Notes: generated by a model from the letters alone, not told the origin. Counted from the first letter of the stretch, positions 31,080 through 40,174 are shown. The stretch: DNA of 64,000 nt from Mobiluncus sp034180645 (GCF_034180645.1 NZ_JAXFNY010000015.1:1-64000), one strand, 5' to 3'. Numbers and translations: made by a program.

Positions 31080-32183
31080 TCAGGATTCCTTCTCAAAGAG
31101 GTAAGAGGGCATCTTGTGAACCCCGCCGCGAGTCCCGCGCTTTTTCAGAATCAGCACGAAGGCAAGGACCTGGGCGACCGCGGTGTAGAGCTCCTCGGGA
31201 ATCGCCGCACCGACCTCGACTGTGGAATACAGAGTCCGCGCCAGCGAAACGTCCTCTACCTGGGGAATCTTTGAATCTTGGGCGACTTCACGAATCCGCG
31301 AAGCAATATGGTCCACCCCTTTCGCCAGGACTTTCGGGGCGCCCTGACCCGCTTCGTACTTGAGAGCAACAGCGTAGTGGGTCGGGTTTACCACCACTAC
31401 GTCAGCGTTAGCGGCGTCGGCAATCATCCGGTTGCGGCTCATGGCGATGGCACGAGAGCGGCGCTGGGACTTAATCAACGGGTCGCCTTCGTCCTGTTTG
31501 TATTCTTCCTTGATTTCCTGCTTGGACATCTTGGTCTGTTTCTGGTTCTTTTTAAAGATAAACAGAGCGTCCAGCACGGAGACCGCGATGCCGGCGATAA
31601 CCGAAGCCCAAATGAGCAGCCACATCTTGCCCTGACCGTAGGCAATCAAATCCCACAACGAGATATGTCCGGCCGCTCCCATTATCTCGGCGACCCCGGA
31701 AATGACTACGTACAACACGATGCCCACGGCGATGGTCTTAAGCAGGGCCTTCAAACCGTTCCACAAGGGCTGGATGCCGACTACTTTCTTAAAGCCCTTG
31801 ACAATGTTCAGGTTTTGCAGTTTGGGCTTCAAGTGTTTGGCGGAAGGGAACACGCCTTTACCTTGGATAATGTTCACCATCACGGCGACCAGCAAAATGG
31901 CCAGCATAAACGGCAGCAGAGTCCACACAATCGTGCCCAACGAGGAGGCCAGGAAACCCACGATTTCTTGCTTAGAGGGAACCTCTTTCAGGGTCACCGC
32001 CGTCAAAGTCTGATGGCGAGCCTTTTGGAACGCCGTGTCCATCATGAACGGAAGCAAGGCTGCCCCGGCGGCCAAGGAAATCCACCCGGTCAGATCTTGG
32101 GACTTTTGCAGGCCACCTTCCTCACGAACTTTTTTCAGATGCCGCGGGGTGGCCTTTTCAGTCTTTTCGCCGGAATCGCTCAC
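31080..32183 (-). CDS. flhB: Flagellar export switch protein FlhB
   Basis: Membrane protein of the export apparatus that switches substrate class from rod/hook to filament. 367 residues; N-terminal EKTEKATPRHLKKVREEGG, four membrane segments, and a cytoplasmic domain with the autocleavage site NPTH in VVVNPTHYAVALKYE, all intact. Its ATG overlaps the fliR stop by 4 nt. The hook-length partner FliK is encoded upstream. Confidence 0.98.
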   Translation of the reverse strand: MSDSGEKTEKATPRHLKKVREEGGLQKSQDLTGWISLAAGAALLPFMMDTAFQKARHQTLTAVTLKEVPSKQEIVGFLASSLGTIVWTLLPFMLAILLVAVMVNIIQGKGVFPSAKHLKPKLQNLNIVKGFKKVVGIQPLWNGLKALLKTIAVGIVLYVVISGVAEIMGAAGHISLWDLIAYGQGKMWLLIWASVIAGIAVSVLDALFIFKKNQKQTKMSKQEIKEEYKQDEGDPLIKSQRRSRAIAMSRNRMIADAANADVVVVNPTHYAVALKYEAGQGAPKVLAKGVDHIASRIREVAQDSKIPQVEDVSLARTLYSTVEVGAAIPEELYTAVAQVLAFVLILKKRGTRGGVHKMPSYLFEKES

Positions 32184-32926
32184 ATGAACACCCCCTGGAA
32201 ACTCACCATGACCTTATCCATCAGTTTCTCAACGACCTGAGGAATGACCACCATAATCAGGGGGGCGGTGAACGCGGTCATCATAATCTTCAGCGGGAAG
32301 CCCAAGGTAAAGGCGTTCATGGCCGGCGCGACCTTGGTCAACAGACCCAGACCCATGTCGGTGAGGAACAGCACCAGCAGCAGCGGCCCGGCAATCTCTA
32401 TGGAGGCGACCATCAGTTCACCGAAACGAAACACCAGACGGTCGGCGTAGTTGGCCATGTCAAAGACCGCGCCGACCGGCATGGCGTTAAAAGAGCGCGC
32501 CAGTCCCATTATCAGCAGCTGATAGCCGTTGGTAGCAAAAAGCATGGCCATGGCCGTTAGTTCGTAGACCCGCCCGAAAGTCGCCTGGTTCGTCATGGTC
32601 AGCGGGTCGAAGGCCTGGGCCATCGCAAAACCGCCTTCAAAGTCTATGAGCGAACCGGCCATCTGGAGTGCCGCGATGATGATGCGCACCATGACGGCCA
32701 TAGAAAAGCCTATGAGGGCTTGAATCAGCAGCTCAAATAGGAATACGTCCGATTGCTCTATCGGCCCGACCCGGCTCATGCAAGCGAACCCCAAAGCGGC
32801 GCCCAGCAGCGCCTTAACCCGGCCGGAAATGGCGCGACTGTTGAAGGGCGGGCACAGCGCCAGGAAAACGGTAGCGCGCACGGTGGCCAGGGCAAAAGCG
32901 GTAAAGAGAGCGAGATTGATGGTCAT
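32180..32926 (-). CDS. fliR: Flagellar export gate protein FliR
   Basis: 248-residue integral membrane protein of the FliPQR export channel with about six hydrophobic segments, starting INLALFTAFALATVRATVFL. The conserved EGGFAMAQAFDPLTMTNQA loop is present. It overlaps flhB by 4 nt and follows fliQ by 14 nt, in the standard fliPQR-flhBA order. Confidence 0.96.
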   Translation of the reverse strand: MTINLALFTAFALATVRATVFLALCPPFNSRAISGRVKALLGAALGFACMSRVGPIEQSDVFLFELLIQALIGFSMAVMVRIIIAALQMAGSLIDFEGGFAMAQAFDPLTMTNQATFGRVYELTAMAMLFATNGYQLLIMGLARSFNAMPVGAVFDMANYADRLVFRFGELMVASIEIAGPLLLVLFLTDMGLGLLTKVAPAMNAFTLGFPLKIMMTAFTAPLIMVVIPQVVEKLMDKVMVSFQGVFM

Positions 32927-32940
32927 AGCCCCACCTTGCC

Positions 32941-33213
32941 TTAAGAATTCAGCAGAGCCGGAATCCGCGCCATCATGTCCTGAGTGGTGGTGACCAGGGT
33001 TTGCAGCATCCAGTAGCCCGAGATGTACAGGGCGATGCCCACCGCCACGGTCTTTGGCACGAAGGTCAGGGTGACTTCCTGGATTTGGGTGATGGACTGG
33101 AACAGTGAAATCAGGAAACCCACGACCAGCGAGGTAATCAAAATGGGTGCCGACAATTTCGCCCCCATCAACATGGCGGTCAAAGCGAGGTCCAAAACAG
33201 CGGAGGAATTCAT
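32941..33213 (-). CDS. fliQ: Flagellar export gate protein FliQ
   Basis: 90-residue protein with two membrane helices (LISLFQSITQIQEVTLTFVP is the conserved loop between them). The ATG at 33213 overlaps the fliP stop (ATGA) and has AGGAACG upstream, so it is preferred over a start 13 codons earlier at 33252. 90 residues is typical of FliQ. Part of the FliPQR channel. Confidence 0.96.
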   Translation of the reverse strand: MNSSAVLDLALTAMLMGAKLSAPILITSLVVGFLISLFQSITQIQEVTLTFVPKTVAVGIALYISGYWMLQTLVTTTQDMMARIPALLNS

Positions 33214-34463
33214 CGGTACGTTCCTATCAAGGTCTTGGTCAACAAGCCCCAACCGTCAACCATGACAAACAGCAAAACCTTGAACGGCATGGAAACCATC
33301 ACGGGAGGAAGCATCATCATACCCATACTCATCAGGGCAGCGCCGACCACCAGGTCAATGACAAGGAAGGGGATAAACACCACAAACCCGATGATGAAGG
33401 CGGAACGAACTTCGGAAATCATGAACGCCGGCACCAGGGTGGTAAAGGGGGTTTCTTCCAGACTGGGTGGGTTAGCGCGATCAGCAGCGCGGGTCATCAG
33501 GGCGATGTCCTCTTCGCGGGTCAGCGGTCCCATGAATTCACGCACCGGTTTTTCCGCGAGCTTGAGCATGTCCTGCACTTCAATTTTGCCGTCCATATAC
33601 GGCTGCACGGCATCTTGCCAGATAGACGTGATGGTCGGGCTCATGATGAACAGGGACAGGAAAATCGCCAATCCCGAAATGACCTGGGTCGGGGGAATCT
33701 GGTTTAAGCCCAAAGCGTTACGTGCCATCGCCAAAACGATGAAAATCTTGGTGAAGGACGTCATCATCAACAGCAGTGACGGCGCCACTGAAAGCACGGT
33801 AATCAGCAGGAACACCAGGACGGCGGTGGAGGGCGCTTTATCCCAGCCGTTGACGTTCAGTTGAATGCCGGGTTTTTCTGGATTGACCGGGGCGTTCGGG
33901 TCATTGGGACCGATGATGTCTCCCGGATCCGTTAACGGGTCAGGTTGCCCAGGTTGGATTACATTTGCAGAGCTCACAAGGGCGGATTGTCCTGGTTGAC
34001 TGAGCGCGGGGTCTGCCGACTGGCTCACGGTTGACGCGGCCGGGGCGACTGCGGGGTCGGCTGAAGCGTGGGGCATGGAAAAATTAATGGCAAAAACCGC
34101 CACGACAGCCAGGAACCAAGCCAGCTGCAGGCGCAGACGAGCCAAGCGCTGTTCCGGGCTCAACTCCCGATGTTTCAAGCCGAATCCGAAGCGAGAGCTG
34201 CGGGCACGTTCGCGTTTTTCCCGTTCCAGGCTGGCGGCATCAACAGCGGTTCGCCCGGAACCGATGGTGTCCGCACTGAAATCGGGGGGCAAGGTGAAAG
34301 TGACACCCAGGCGCTCCCAGTGAGCGGCGCTGGCGCGATACTGTTCGCGAACAGCCTGACGGAAGGCAGCTTGGCGCCGCGCTTGGCGCGCCTGGCGCTC
34401 CCGCGTATAGGCATGAAACTCCGCCACCGAAGCGGCGTGTTGGGTCAGCAGCATGTCACTCAT
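33210..34463 (-). CDS. fliP: Flagellar export gate protein FliP with long N-terminal extension
   Basis: The last ~207 residues (from ~211) are a normal FliP core, with VFLLITVLSVAPSLLLMMTS, MARNALGLNQIPPTQVISGL and MLPPVMVSMPFKVLLFVMVD. The core is preceded by ~110 highly charged residues (many Arg, Gln, Glu; likely helical), one hydrophobic segment at 111-128 ending at a signal-peptidase-like AxA (MPHASA), and a ~75-residue Pro/Ser-rich linker. Usual FliP is ~245 residues, here 417. No start codon with a ribosome site was found nearer the hydrophobic segment, and the frame overlaps fliO by 8 nt, so the extension is probably translated. Confidence 0.93.
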   Translation of the reverse strand: MSDMLLTQHAASVAEFHAYTRERQARQARRQAAFRQAVREQYRASAAHWERLGVTFTLPPDFSADTIGSGRTAVDAASLEREKRERARSSRFGFGLKHRELSPEQRLARLRLQLAWFLAVVAVFAINFSMPHASADPAVAPAASTVSQSADPALSQPGQSALVSSANVIQPGQPDPLTDPGDIIGPNDPNAPVNPEKPGIQLNVNGWDKAPSTAVLVFLLITVLSVAPSLLLMMTSFTKIFIVLAMARNALGLNQIPPTQVISGLAIFLSLFIMSPTITSIWQDAVQPYMDGKIEVQDMLKLAEKPVREFMGPLTREEDIALMTRAADRANPPSLEETPFTTLVPAFMISEVRSAFIIGFVVFIPFLVIDLVVGAALMSMGMMMLPPVMVSMPFKVLLFVMVDGWGLLTKTLIGTYR

Positions 34464-35409
34464 GCGGACTCACCGCCGAAGTCTGCGAGGCGGCGGCAGG
34501 AAAAGTTTTCTCCGCGGGCTTTTTGTCGCTCGCCGCGGGTTTCGTAGGCGCTGTTTTCGTGGGGACGAGCTGACCGTCCGCGGCAGGTTTCTGCGGTCCT
34601 TTGGCCCCGAATTCGGCGGCAATCTGAGAGGCTAGAGCATCCATCTGTTCCTCAGTGACCTGCGACTTCGGCTTGGCCTTGGCTGCGGCGGCTGGCGTTG
34701 CGAGCCTGGCCTGCACAGCAGTACGGCTTGGCGTGACTGAACGAGTCTCGGTAGGCTTCGGGCTCGCCGACTGCGGCGAGGGGCGCGAGCCCCGCTCGAC
34801 ACGTTTCGTGGCGCGAGCCAACAGCTCTCCAAAAGGCCGGGACACCGGCTGATTAGCCCGCTCCTGAAAAGCCTCGGCGGCAGCGCTCAGTTCCGCGGAC
34901 ATTTCCTCCGTGTCATAAATCTCGGCGATGGGAGTGACGGAGGAATCCCCCGCCCCCACCAGGAACATTCGCCCGCCAATCTCGATGAGGGCGACTTGGG
35001 AAACCCGAGACAGCTGCAGCCGAGACACCAAACGCAAGCCCGGACCCTCGTAATCACCGAGGTTGGTGCGCTTGAACCAACGCCACAGCAACCACATCAG
35101 CAGGAACACCACCACGATTCCCACGATGAAGCGCAGGAATATCATCATGGGGTTCTCGGCGGGCTGACCGGTCAACGGCACGTCCGGGGTAAGCGTATCG
35201 GAGGCAGGGGAACTCGGCGGGGTGTTCTTTGCGGGTGTAGTCGGACGGGAAGCTGGAGTGGAGCCGACCAGCTTCGTGTTGCCGGTCGGGCTGGGGCTGG
35301 CCGGATCTGAGGTTTCGGAAGCGCTCAGAGCCGCGGCAAGGTTATTGAGGTGAACGTAACCGAGCGTTGTCCACGCCACACCGGTCTGTAAGACGCCCAG
35401 TAAGCTCAC
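34456..35409 (-). CDS. fliO: Flagellar assembly protein FliO
   Basis: Membrane protein that assists assembly of the FliP ring. 317 residues: Pro/Ser/Thr-rich N-terminal stretch, one strong membrane segment (MMIFLRFIVGIVVVFLLMWL, about 88-107), then the short FliO domain (GLRLVSRLQLSRVSQVALIE and GRMFLVGAGDSSVTPIAEI), and a long Ala/Pro/Lys-rich tail. FliO is poorly conserved; position between fliN and fliP and the domain order decide the call. The family is usually 100-220 residues, so this one is long. Confidence 0.88.
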   Translation of the reverse strand: MSLLGVLQTGVAWTTLGYVHLNNLAAALSASETSDPASPSPTGNTKLVGSTPASRPTTPAKNTPPSSPASDTLTPDVPLTGQPAENPMMIFLRFIVGIVVVFLLMWLLWRWFKRTNLGDYEGPGLRLVSRLQLSRVSQVALIEIGGRMFLVGAGDSSVTPIAEIYDTEEMSAELSAAAEAFQERANQPVSRPFGELLARATKRVERGSRPSPQSASPKPTETRSVTPSRTAVQARLATPAAAAKAKPKSQVTEEQMDALASQIAAEFGAKGPQKPAADGQLVPTKTAPTKPAASDKKPAEKTFPAAASQTSAVSPHE

Positions 35410-35438
35410 CGCTCACCCCTTTTCGACTGATCCATTCA

Positions 35439-36188
35439 CTAGGACTGGCTCTGATTCTGTTGATCGGCCAGAGACACAATCTCCGTAATACGAATACCGT
35501 ATTCTTCGTCAACCACGACAATCTCACCGCGAGCAATGAGGCGGCCATTCACCATGACGTCAGCGGCTGAACCGGCGGAACGATCCAACTCGATAACGGA
35601 GCCGGGGGACAAATCCAGCACGTCATGCACCGCTAACTTGGTGCGCCCGATTTCCGCCGTCAAAGTCATCTCGACGTCATAAAGCAGTTTCATCGACTCG
35701 GCGCGCTGCTCGGGAGTGGCAGTGGCCTGAGTGACCGGGCCTTCGGGAGTCTCCTGGGCTTTGTCCTCGGCGGCGGTTTCCTGGACCGGCGCGGGACGCA
35801 CCGCTAACCAGCCCTGCACCGTGCCGTCAGCCTCCAAGGTGGCCTTAATCCAGTCTTCGCTGTCCAGTAGGTCGTCTACGGTTCCCTCGGTGGTGTTTTC
35901 CATGACCCCGGTCCCCAGGGCAGAAGTGGCCGCTTCCAAAGCCGGCAACAACGCCTGGGTCTGGGTCAACCCCTCCGCGCCCTCCAAGGCTTCCGCAATA
36001 ATCGAGGAGGCGACCAAGCACACCTGCAGAGATTCTTCGGCGGACAGAGTCGTGACCACTGCGGGAGAATCAGCACCCGGCATCGGGTCGCCGGGCTCCC
36101 ATGAGGATGCGGTAAGCTCAGTGGTCGAGGGTAGTAGTGGTATGACCGCCTGGGCAGCATCCAGAACCTGATTCGGGGTCACGCTCAT
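35439..36188 (-). CDS. fliN: Flagellar motor switch protein FliN with N-terminal extra domain
   Basis: C-ring component. Residues ~165-240 are a SpoA/FliN domain: LLYDVEMTLTAEIGRTKLAV, VLDLSPGSVIELDRSAGSAA and NGRLIARGEIVVVDEEYGIR. The preceding ~150 residues contain a folded-looking helical part (SAEESLQVCLVASSIIAEAL), which suggests a FliY-like domain, and an acidic Pro/Thr-rich linker. Typical FliN is about 110-140 residues, here 249. Overlaps fliM by 4 nt. The extra domain is notable because FliM lacks its CheY-binding peptide. Confidence 0.93.
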   Translation of the reverse strand: MSVTPNQVLDAAQAVIPLLPSTTELTASSWEPGDPMPGADSPAVVTTLSAEESLQVCLVASSIIAEALEGAEGLTQTQALLPALEAATSALGTGVMENTTEGTVDDLLDSEDWIKATLEADGTVQGWLAVRPAPVQETAAEDKAQETPEGPVTQATATPEQRAESMKLLYDVEMTLTAEIGRTKLAVHDVLDLSPGSVIELDRSAGSAADVMVNGRLIARGEIVVVDEEYGIRITEIVSLADQQNQSQS

Positions 36189-37105
36189 TTCTTTTCTCCT
36201 TTGTTAACCGAAACCACCATCGCCGCCAAACGCGACCCGGAAGTTCCTGCAGCCGTTTCTGCCAAAATCAAATCCCCAACCACCATATCCAATGGACGAG
36301 AGGTCGGGTGGATTAAAGGTAAGGTATCGCCGATAGCCAGGCCATCGAGTTCACGCGGATTGACCTTCCGGGGAGTGAAACGCACCGCCACCTCAACCGG
36401 CACGTCTTCGATAGAATCCACCAGGAGCTGACGCACCGCGGCGGCTTCCGCTTTTTGCTGTTCGGTACGAGTGTCATGGACATCGCCCTGATGAATCGCA
36501 TCCGTAATCATCGACACCGGCATCATAATGGAGCAGTCATCCTGGTGTTCCCCGGCGGTCAAAGAAATCGGGGCAAACAGCACCGGAGTGGAACCGTCCA
36601 CGACCTGCACAAACTGAGGAGCATACTCGATGGTGCGGAATTGGCTACCCAGCGGCAGCATCGATTGGAAAGCCATATCGAGGTCAGAAAGCACCCGCTT
36701 GAGGAAGTCAATCAGGACCGAAACCTCGACCTCGGTCAGTTCCCGGTCAGGAGTCGATTCCACGTCTCCGGTTCCGCCCAGCAAGTGATCGACCCAAGCC
36801 AGAGCGGTTTGGCGAGGGAATTGCAAAACTCCCTTGTTGCGCCCCCCTTGGAAATCAATAATCACCATCAGAGTCTGGGTCGGCAGGGTCTTAATGTAAT
36901 CGTCATAAGACCGCATGGACAAATCCCCGACGTCACCGGTTATCACCACATGCAGGCGTCCTACCAGCTGGTTGACCCAGTGCCGGGTAAAGGCTTCCAG
37001 AGCCATCTCCATAATGCGCGCGTACTCACGCGGGAGTTTCATCGGTTTACTAAAGTCGTAAACTCTCGCATCTACGTCAGTCTGAACGGTACTTGTCTTT
37101 GCCAT
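36185..37105 (-). CDS. fliM: Flagellar motor switch protein FliM lacking the N-terminal CheY-P peptide
   Basis: 306-residue C-ring protein with the FliM middle domain (VDARVYDFSKP, EYARIMEMALEAFTRHWVNQ; later LTEVEVSVLIDFLKRVLSDL) and a C-terminal SpoA domain (VRFTPRKVNPRELDGLAIGD). Only about ten residues precede the YDFSKP block. In most FliM proteins 30-45 residues lie there and begin with the LSQxEIDALL peptide that captures CheY-P. That motif is absent and no upstream in-frame start was found. Overlaps fliN by 4 nt; fliL lies 105 nt upstream. Confidence 0.95.
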   Translation of the reverse strand: MAKTSTVQTDVDARVYDFSKPMKLPREYARIMEMALEAFTRHWVNQLVGRLHVVITGDVGDLSMRSYDDYIKTLPTQTLMVIIDFQGGRNKGVLQFPRQTALAWVDHLLGGTGDVESTPDRELTEVEVSVLIDFLKRVLSDLDMAFQSMLPLGSQFRTIEYAPQFVQVVDGSTPVLFAPISLTAGEHQDDCSIMMPVSMITDAIHQGDVHDTRTEQQKAEAAAVRQLLVDSIEDVPVEVAVRFTPRKVNPRELDGLAIGDTLPLIHPTSRPLDMVVGDLILAETAAGTSGSRLAAMVVSVNKGEKK

Positions 37106-37210
37106 CGTTTTCCATTTTATCCAGGTAAACCGTTAGAGTTTGGGGTTTTCCTGCGTTGTTAGAAAGAATCGCCTTCAGTTGCGGGTGTTCCCCGCCAGCA
37201 AGTTTGAGCT

Positions 37211-37804
37211 TTACTGGTAGGCAAAAGTGGTGAACTGGACAGTCACCACGTGTCCGTTATAAGGCGGAATCGGGCTCTTGTTCAACTCGGCGGTATATTT
37301 CTTTTGCAGCTCCTGCATCGCGCCGGGCTTGTCCAAATCCTCTTTCTTCATGCCTTTGAACAGCCGTAAAGCCGCGTCGCGAGCGGGGGACGGATCGATG
37401 TCCGAGCTGCCCTCGCCCTCCGGCTTGATTTCTTCGTCAAAGTAAATCGTGGCCGCAAACGACATGAATCCATCATCGAGGTTGATACTCAGCGGCTCCC
37501 CCGTCGACACCGACTGCTTGCCCATCACCAGAGCCTTAGTGGTCTCTACGGGTTTCGGGGATTCCTTTTCACCGTCTCCTCCCCCGATGACACCGAGCAG
37601 CTTCAGCGCCAGGAACACGCCCACCGCTAATACGGCCAGAAGCACTACAATCAGGACGACGAGCAGAATCTTTTTCGCGCCGCCCTTCTTGCCCGGTTCC
37701 GCTCCCACCGGAGGCGCGGTTGGGGGCATAGCCGGTTTAGCGGCTGCCGGGACCGGTTTTGCGGCGGTGCCTCCCGCTGGTTTCGCTCCAACACCGACTG
37801 GCAT
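37211..37804 (-). CDS. fliL: Flagellar basal body-associated protein FliL
   Basis: Single-pass membrane protein at the stator. 197 residues: a Pro/Ala-rich cytoplasmic segment (~1-45), one membrane helix (KILLVVLIVVLLAVLAVGVF), and a periplasm-side domain including LSINLDDGFMSFAATIYFDE and a C-terminal VVTVQFTTFAYQ. Sequence similarity to FliL is modest; topology, size and position between motB and fliM support it. Confidence 0.85.
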   Translation of the reverse strand: MPVGVGAKPAGGTAAKPVPAAAKPAMPPTAPPVGAEPGKKGGAKKILLVVLIVVLLAVLAVGVFLALKLLGVIGGGDGEKESPKPVETTKALVMGKQSVSTGEPLSINLDDGFMSFAATIYFDEEIKPEGEGSSDIDPSPARDAALRLFKGMKKEDLDKPGAMQELQKKYTAELNKSPIPPYNGHVVTVQFTTFAYQ

Positions 37805-37906
37805 ATTTCCTCCCTAAGGTCCGGACCAGCATGGCCGGTTCCGGTCTGTGTTTAGAATCGGACCGCGTCAGAGACTTTGCAATTGACCTGCACCGGGACG
37901 ATTCGT

Positions 37907-37934
37907 ATTATCCTTTTCCTACGTTACCTGTAAA
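37907..37934 (-). promoter_or_regulatory. Candidate internal promoter upstream of fliL
   Basis: TTTACA-N16-GATAAT on the minus strand, in the 204-nt gap between motB and fliL, the longest gap inside the main flagellar run. It resembles a housekeeping-sigma promoter, so fliL-flhA may have separate expression. Confidence 0.4.
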
Positions 37935-38008
37935 GTCCTGCTCTCGGGGCGGCTTGACCCCGAAAATCTAGCTTTTTCGATGTCATCATTCGATGAAACC
38001 CGCCCAGC

Positions 38009-38947
38009 CTAGTTCTCGTCGCCTGTAGCGCCTGCCTCACCCGCGGTGCCTTCCGGCGGCGGGGGCGCTAGGGACGGGGCAATATTGGGAGGCGGCGGGG
38101 CGATGTTGGCATTTGTCCCACCCGCGAGCTGTTTCGCCGCATCGGGCAGTAAGGCGCGGACGGAATCTTTTGCGGTTGACATAATGACAATATCCACACG
38201 CCTGTTGAAAGCCCAAGCATCCTGACCGTCTGTAGCCTCAGTCTGGTGATCGGCTCCATACGAAATCGTTCGCAGTTTCGCCCCCGGCACTCCACCGTCC
38301 TTTAGCGCAATCAGCACCTCAATGGCACGAGCTGAAGCCAGGTGATAGTTAGAGGGGAATCTCGCGTTAGCGATTGGTTGCGGATCGGCATAACCTTCGA
38401 TGGCAATGCTTTCTTCTAGAGACGCCAAAACCGGGGTCACCGCACTGAGTACCTCACGAGCGGTGGGCTGAATCGTTGCCTCTCCAGTCTTAAAGTAGGT
38501 GTCGTTGGCGACCATGCCCAACACCAGCCCCTGGTCGGTGATTCGCATCGCCAAGGCGCCTTCCTTGCCAGCCGCTTTCAATTGTTCTTCAACCTGTTTC
38601 TTGATGGAGTTCAGGTGACTGGCTTCCCTCATAGCCTGCATGCGTTCGGGCTGAGATTGAGGATTTTGGTTCAGGTTACCCATCAGACTGCCCAGCTGCA
38701 CCGCCGAGGTGGAACCGGCCAAAACGCCCAGTCCCCCATCGGTTTGGAGCGGATTGGCAATCTGAATGGTGGCGTTGAAACCGGCCGCCAGGGACGCGCG
38801 CAGCTTGGCCAATTTGCCCTGATCAACTTGAGAAATCGCGTACAGCACCAGGAACAGGCACATCATGACGGTAATCATGTCCAGATAGGACACTGACCAA
38901 CGCTCGGTGTTGTCAGGTTCCGGACATTCATGCTTACGCTTTGCCAT
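38009..38947 (-). CDS. motB: Stator protein MotB
   Basis: Proton-channel stator subunit anchored to peptidoglycan. 312 residues: short basic N-terminus, membrane helix with the essential D23 in SVSYLDMITVMMCLFLVLYA, and a C-terminal OmpA-like domain (IEGYADPQPI, HLASARAIEVL, ISYGADHQ, FNRRVDIVI) followed by a Pro/Ala-rich tail. It follows motA by 56 nt. The aspartate indicates proton or sodium coupling without distinguishing them. Confidence 0.96.
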   Translation of the reverse strand: MAKRKHECPEPDNTERWSVSYLDMITVMMCLFLVLYAISQVDQGKLAKLRASLAAGFNATIQIANPLQTDGGLGVLAGSTSAVQLGSLMGNLNQNPQSQPERMQAMREASHLNSIKKQVEEQLKAAGKEGALAMRITDQGLVLGMVANDTYFKTGEATIQPTAREVLSAVTPVLASLEESIAIEGYADPQPIANARFPSNYHLASARAIEVLIALKDGGVPGAKLRTISYGADHQTEATDGQDAWAFNRRVDIVIMSTAKDSVRALLPDAAKQLAGGTNANIAPPPPNIAPSLAPPPPEGTAGEAGATGDEN

Positions 38948-39003
38948 ACAAGTTCCTCCTCTCGGTGTTTGCGGAAAAGTCGTTTCCTAACGACGGGTCA
39001 GGG

Positions 39004-39774
39004 CTAGGCCGCTTTTTCGGCCTTTAGTTGGTTCGGCGGAATCAACGAGCGCAGACGTTCGCCAACCTGACGCGGGTTCGCCCCGGACTGCAGACTGATG
39101 AGCCCTTCCATGACGATTTCCATCCGTGCCAACTCCAGATTGGAGATTCTCTCCATACGGGAGGAAATCGGCAGCCAAATCATGTTCGCACTGAGCAGAC
39201 CCCACAGGGTAGCCACGAAAGCCGAAGCAATCAGTGGACCCAAAGTCTCGGGCTCGGACAGCTGCGTCAGCACGTGCACCAGGGAAATCACGGTACCGAT
39301 AACGCCAATGGTCGGAGCGTAACCGCCAGCGGCGTGGAACCAGGCATAAGCGGTCTTGTCTGACTGCTTGCGAGCCTCAATTCTATCCGTCAGCATGGAA
39401 CGCAAATCTTCGGGATCCATGCCATCGATGGCAGCCATCAAACCTTCACGCATGAACGAGTCCTCAATGCCTTTCGCGGCGTCTTCCAAAGCCAACAGAC
39501 CTTCGCGGCGGGCTTTTTCAGACAGAGACACGATGGTGTCAATCGCGTCGGTAGCATCGGGAACCTTAGCTGTGAATGCTTTCGGAACTTGGCCAAAAGC
39601 ATAGAGGAAGTCTCTCATAGTGAAAGACGCCATGGTCGCCAGAATCGTCCCCCCAAAGACCAGGGTCATGGGCGGGGGCAACAGGATGTTTGTAATCTCG
39701 GCACCCTCCATATACAGCATGGCTACTACTGCCGAGAGCGCGCCAACGATGCCAACGATTGATGCGGGATCCAT
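39004..39774 (-). CDS. motA: Stator protein MotA
   Basis: 256-residue membrane partner of MotB. Four hydrophobic segments, the conserved loop with charged residues that contact FliG (REGLLALEDAAKGIEDSFMR), and the channel prolines in the last two helices (GYAPTIGVIGTVISLVHVL and FVATLWGLLSANMIWLPIS). It starts 2 nt after the flbD stop and precedes motB. Confidence 0.96.
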   Translation of the reverse strand: MDPASIVGIVGALSAVVAMLYMEGAEITNILLPPPMTLVFGGTILATMASFTMRDFLYAFGQVPKAFTAKVPDATDAIDTIVSLSEKARREGLLALEDAAKGIEDSFMREGLMAAIDGMDPEDLRSMLTDRIEARKQSDKTAYAWFHAAGGYAPTIGVIGTVISLVHVLTQLSEPETLGPLIASAFVATLWGLLSANMIWLPISSRMERISNLELARMEIVMEGLISLQSGANPRQVGERLRSLIPPNQLKAEKAA

Positions 39775-39776
39775 AC

Positions 39777-40049
39777 TTAGTCCTCCGAATCTTTCTCAAT
39801 GTTCACCACGGTAAGCCTCGCCGCAGGCGTCGAAATCCGGGAATCGTCTTGGATGAGTTCCTCAACGCGAGCCAGCAGGCGGGCGCGGTCCTCACGAATC
39901 AGTTCGATGACTTCGGTCACGGTTTGGGAAACCACGTAGCGAGTTGCGTCCACCATGACAATAATCGTGTCAGGCGTGGACTCGACGCGCTCAATCAGGT
40001 CAGGGTTCAGGACAAAGTCCGACCCGCCCAAGCGTGTCAACGCAATCAT
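39777..40049 (-). CDS. flbD: FlbD family flagellar protein
   Basis: 90 residues of the small FlbD family found between flgE and motA in Gram-positive and spirochaete flagellar operons. The pattern MIALTRLGGSDFVLNPDLIE followed by VESTPDTIIVMVDATRYVVS is diagnostic. Its function is poorly defined (it is not the Caulobacter FlbD regulator). GAGGAA lies upstream of the ATG; 125 nt follow flgE. Confidence 0.92.
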   Translation of the reverse strand: MIALTRLGGSDFVLNPDLIERVESTPDTIIVMVDATRYVVSQTVTEVIELIREDRARLLARVEELIQDDSRISTPAARLTVVNIEKDSED

Positions 40050-40174
40050 GGTTCCTCCTCTGCGCGGTTTTCCTTAACTTCGGTGTTTTTTCTGAAATTG
40101 AAAGGCTTTTAGGGATTTTCCAAGGAATTTCTCGGGATTTTTCACCCTGAGTTCAGTCCCGGTTTACCCCTGGT

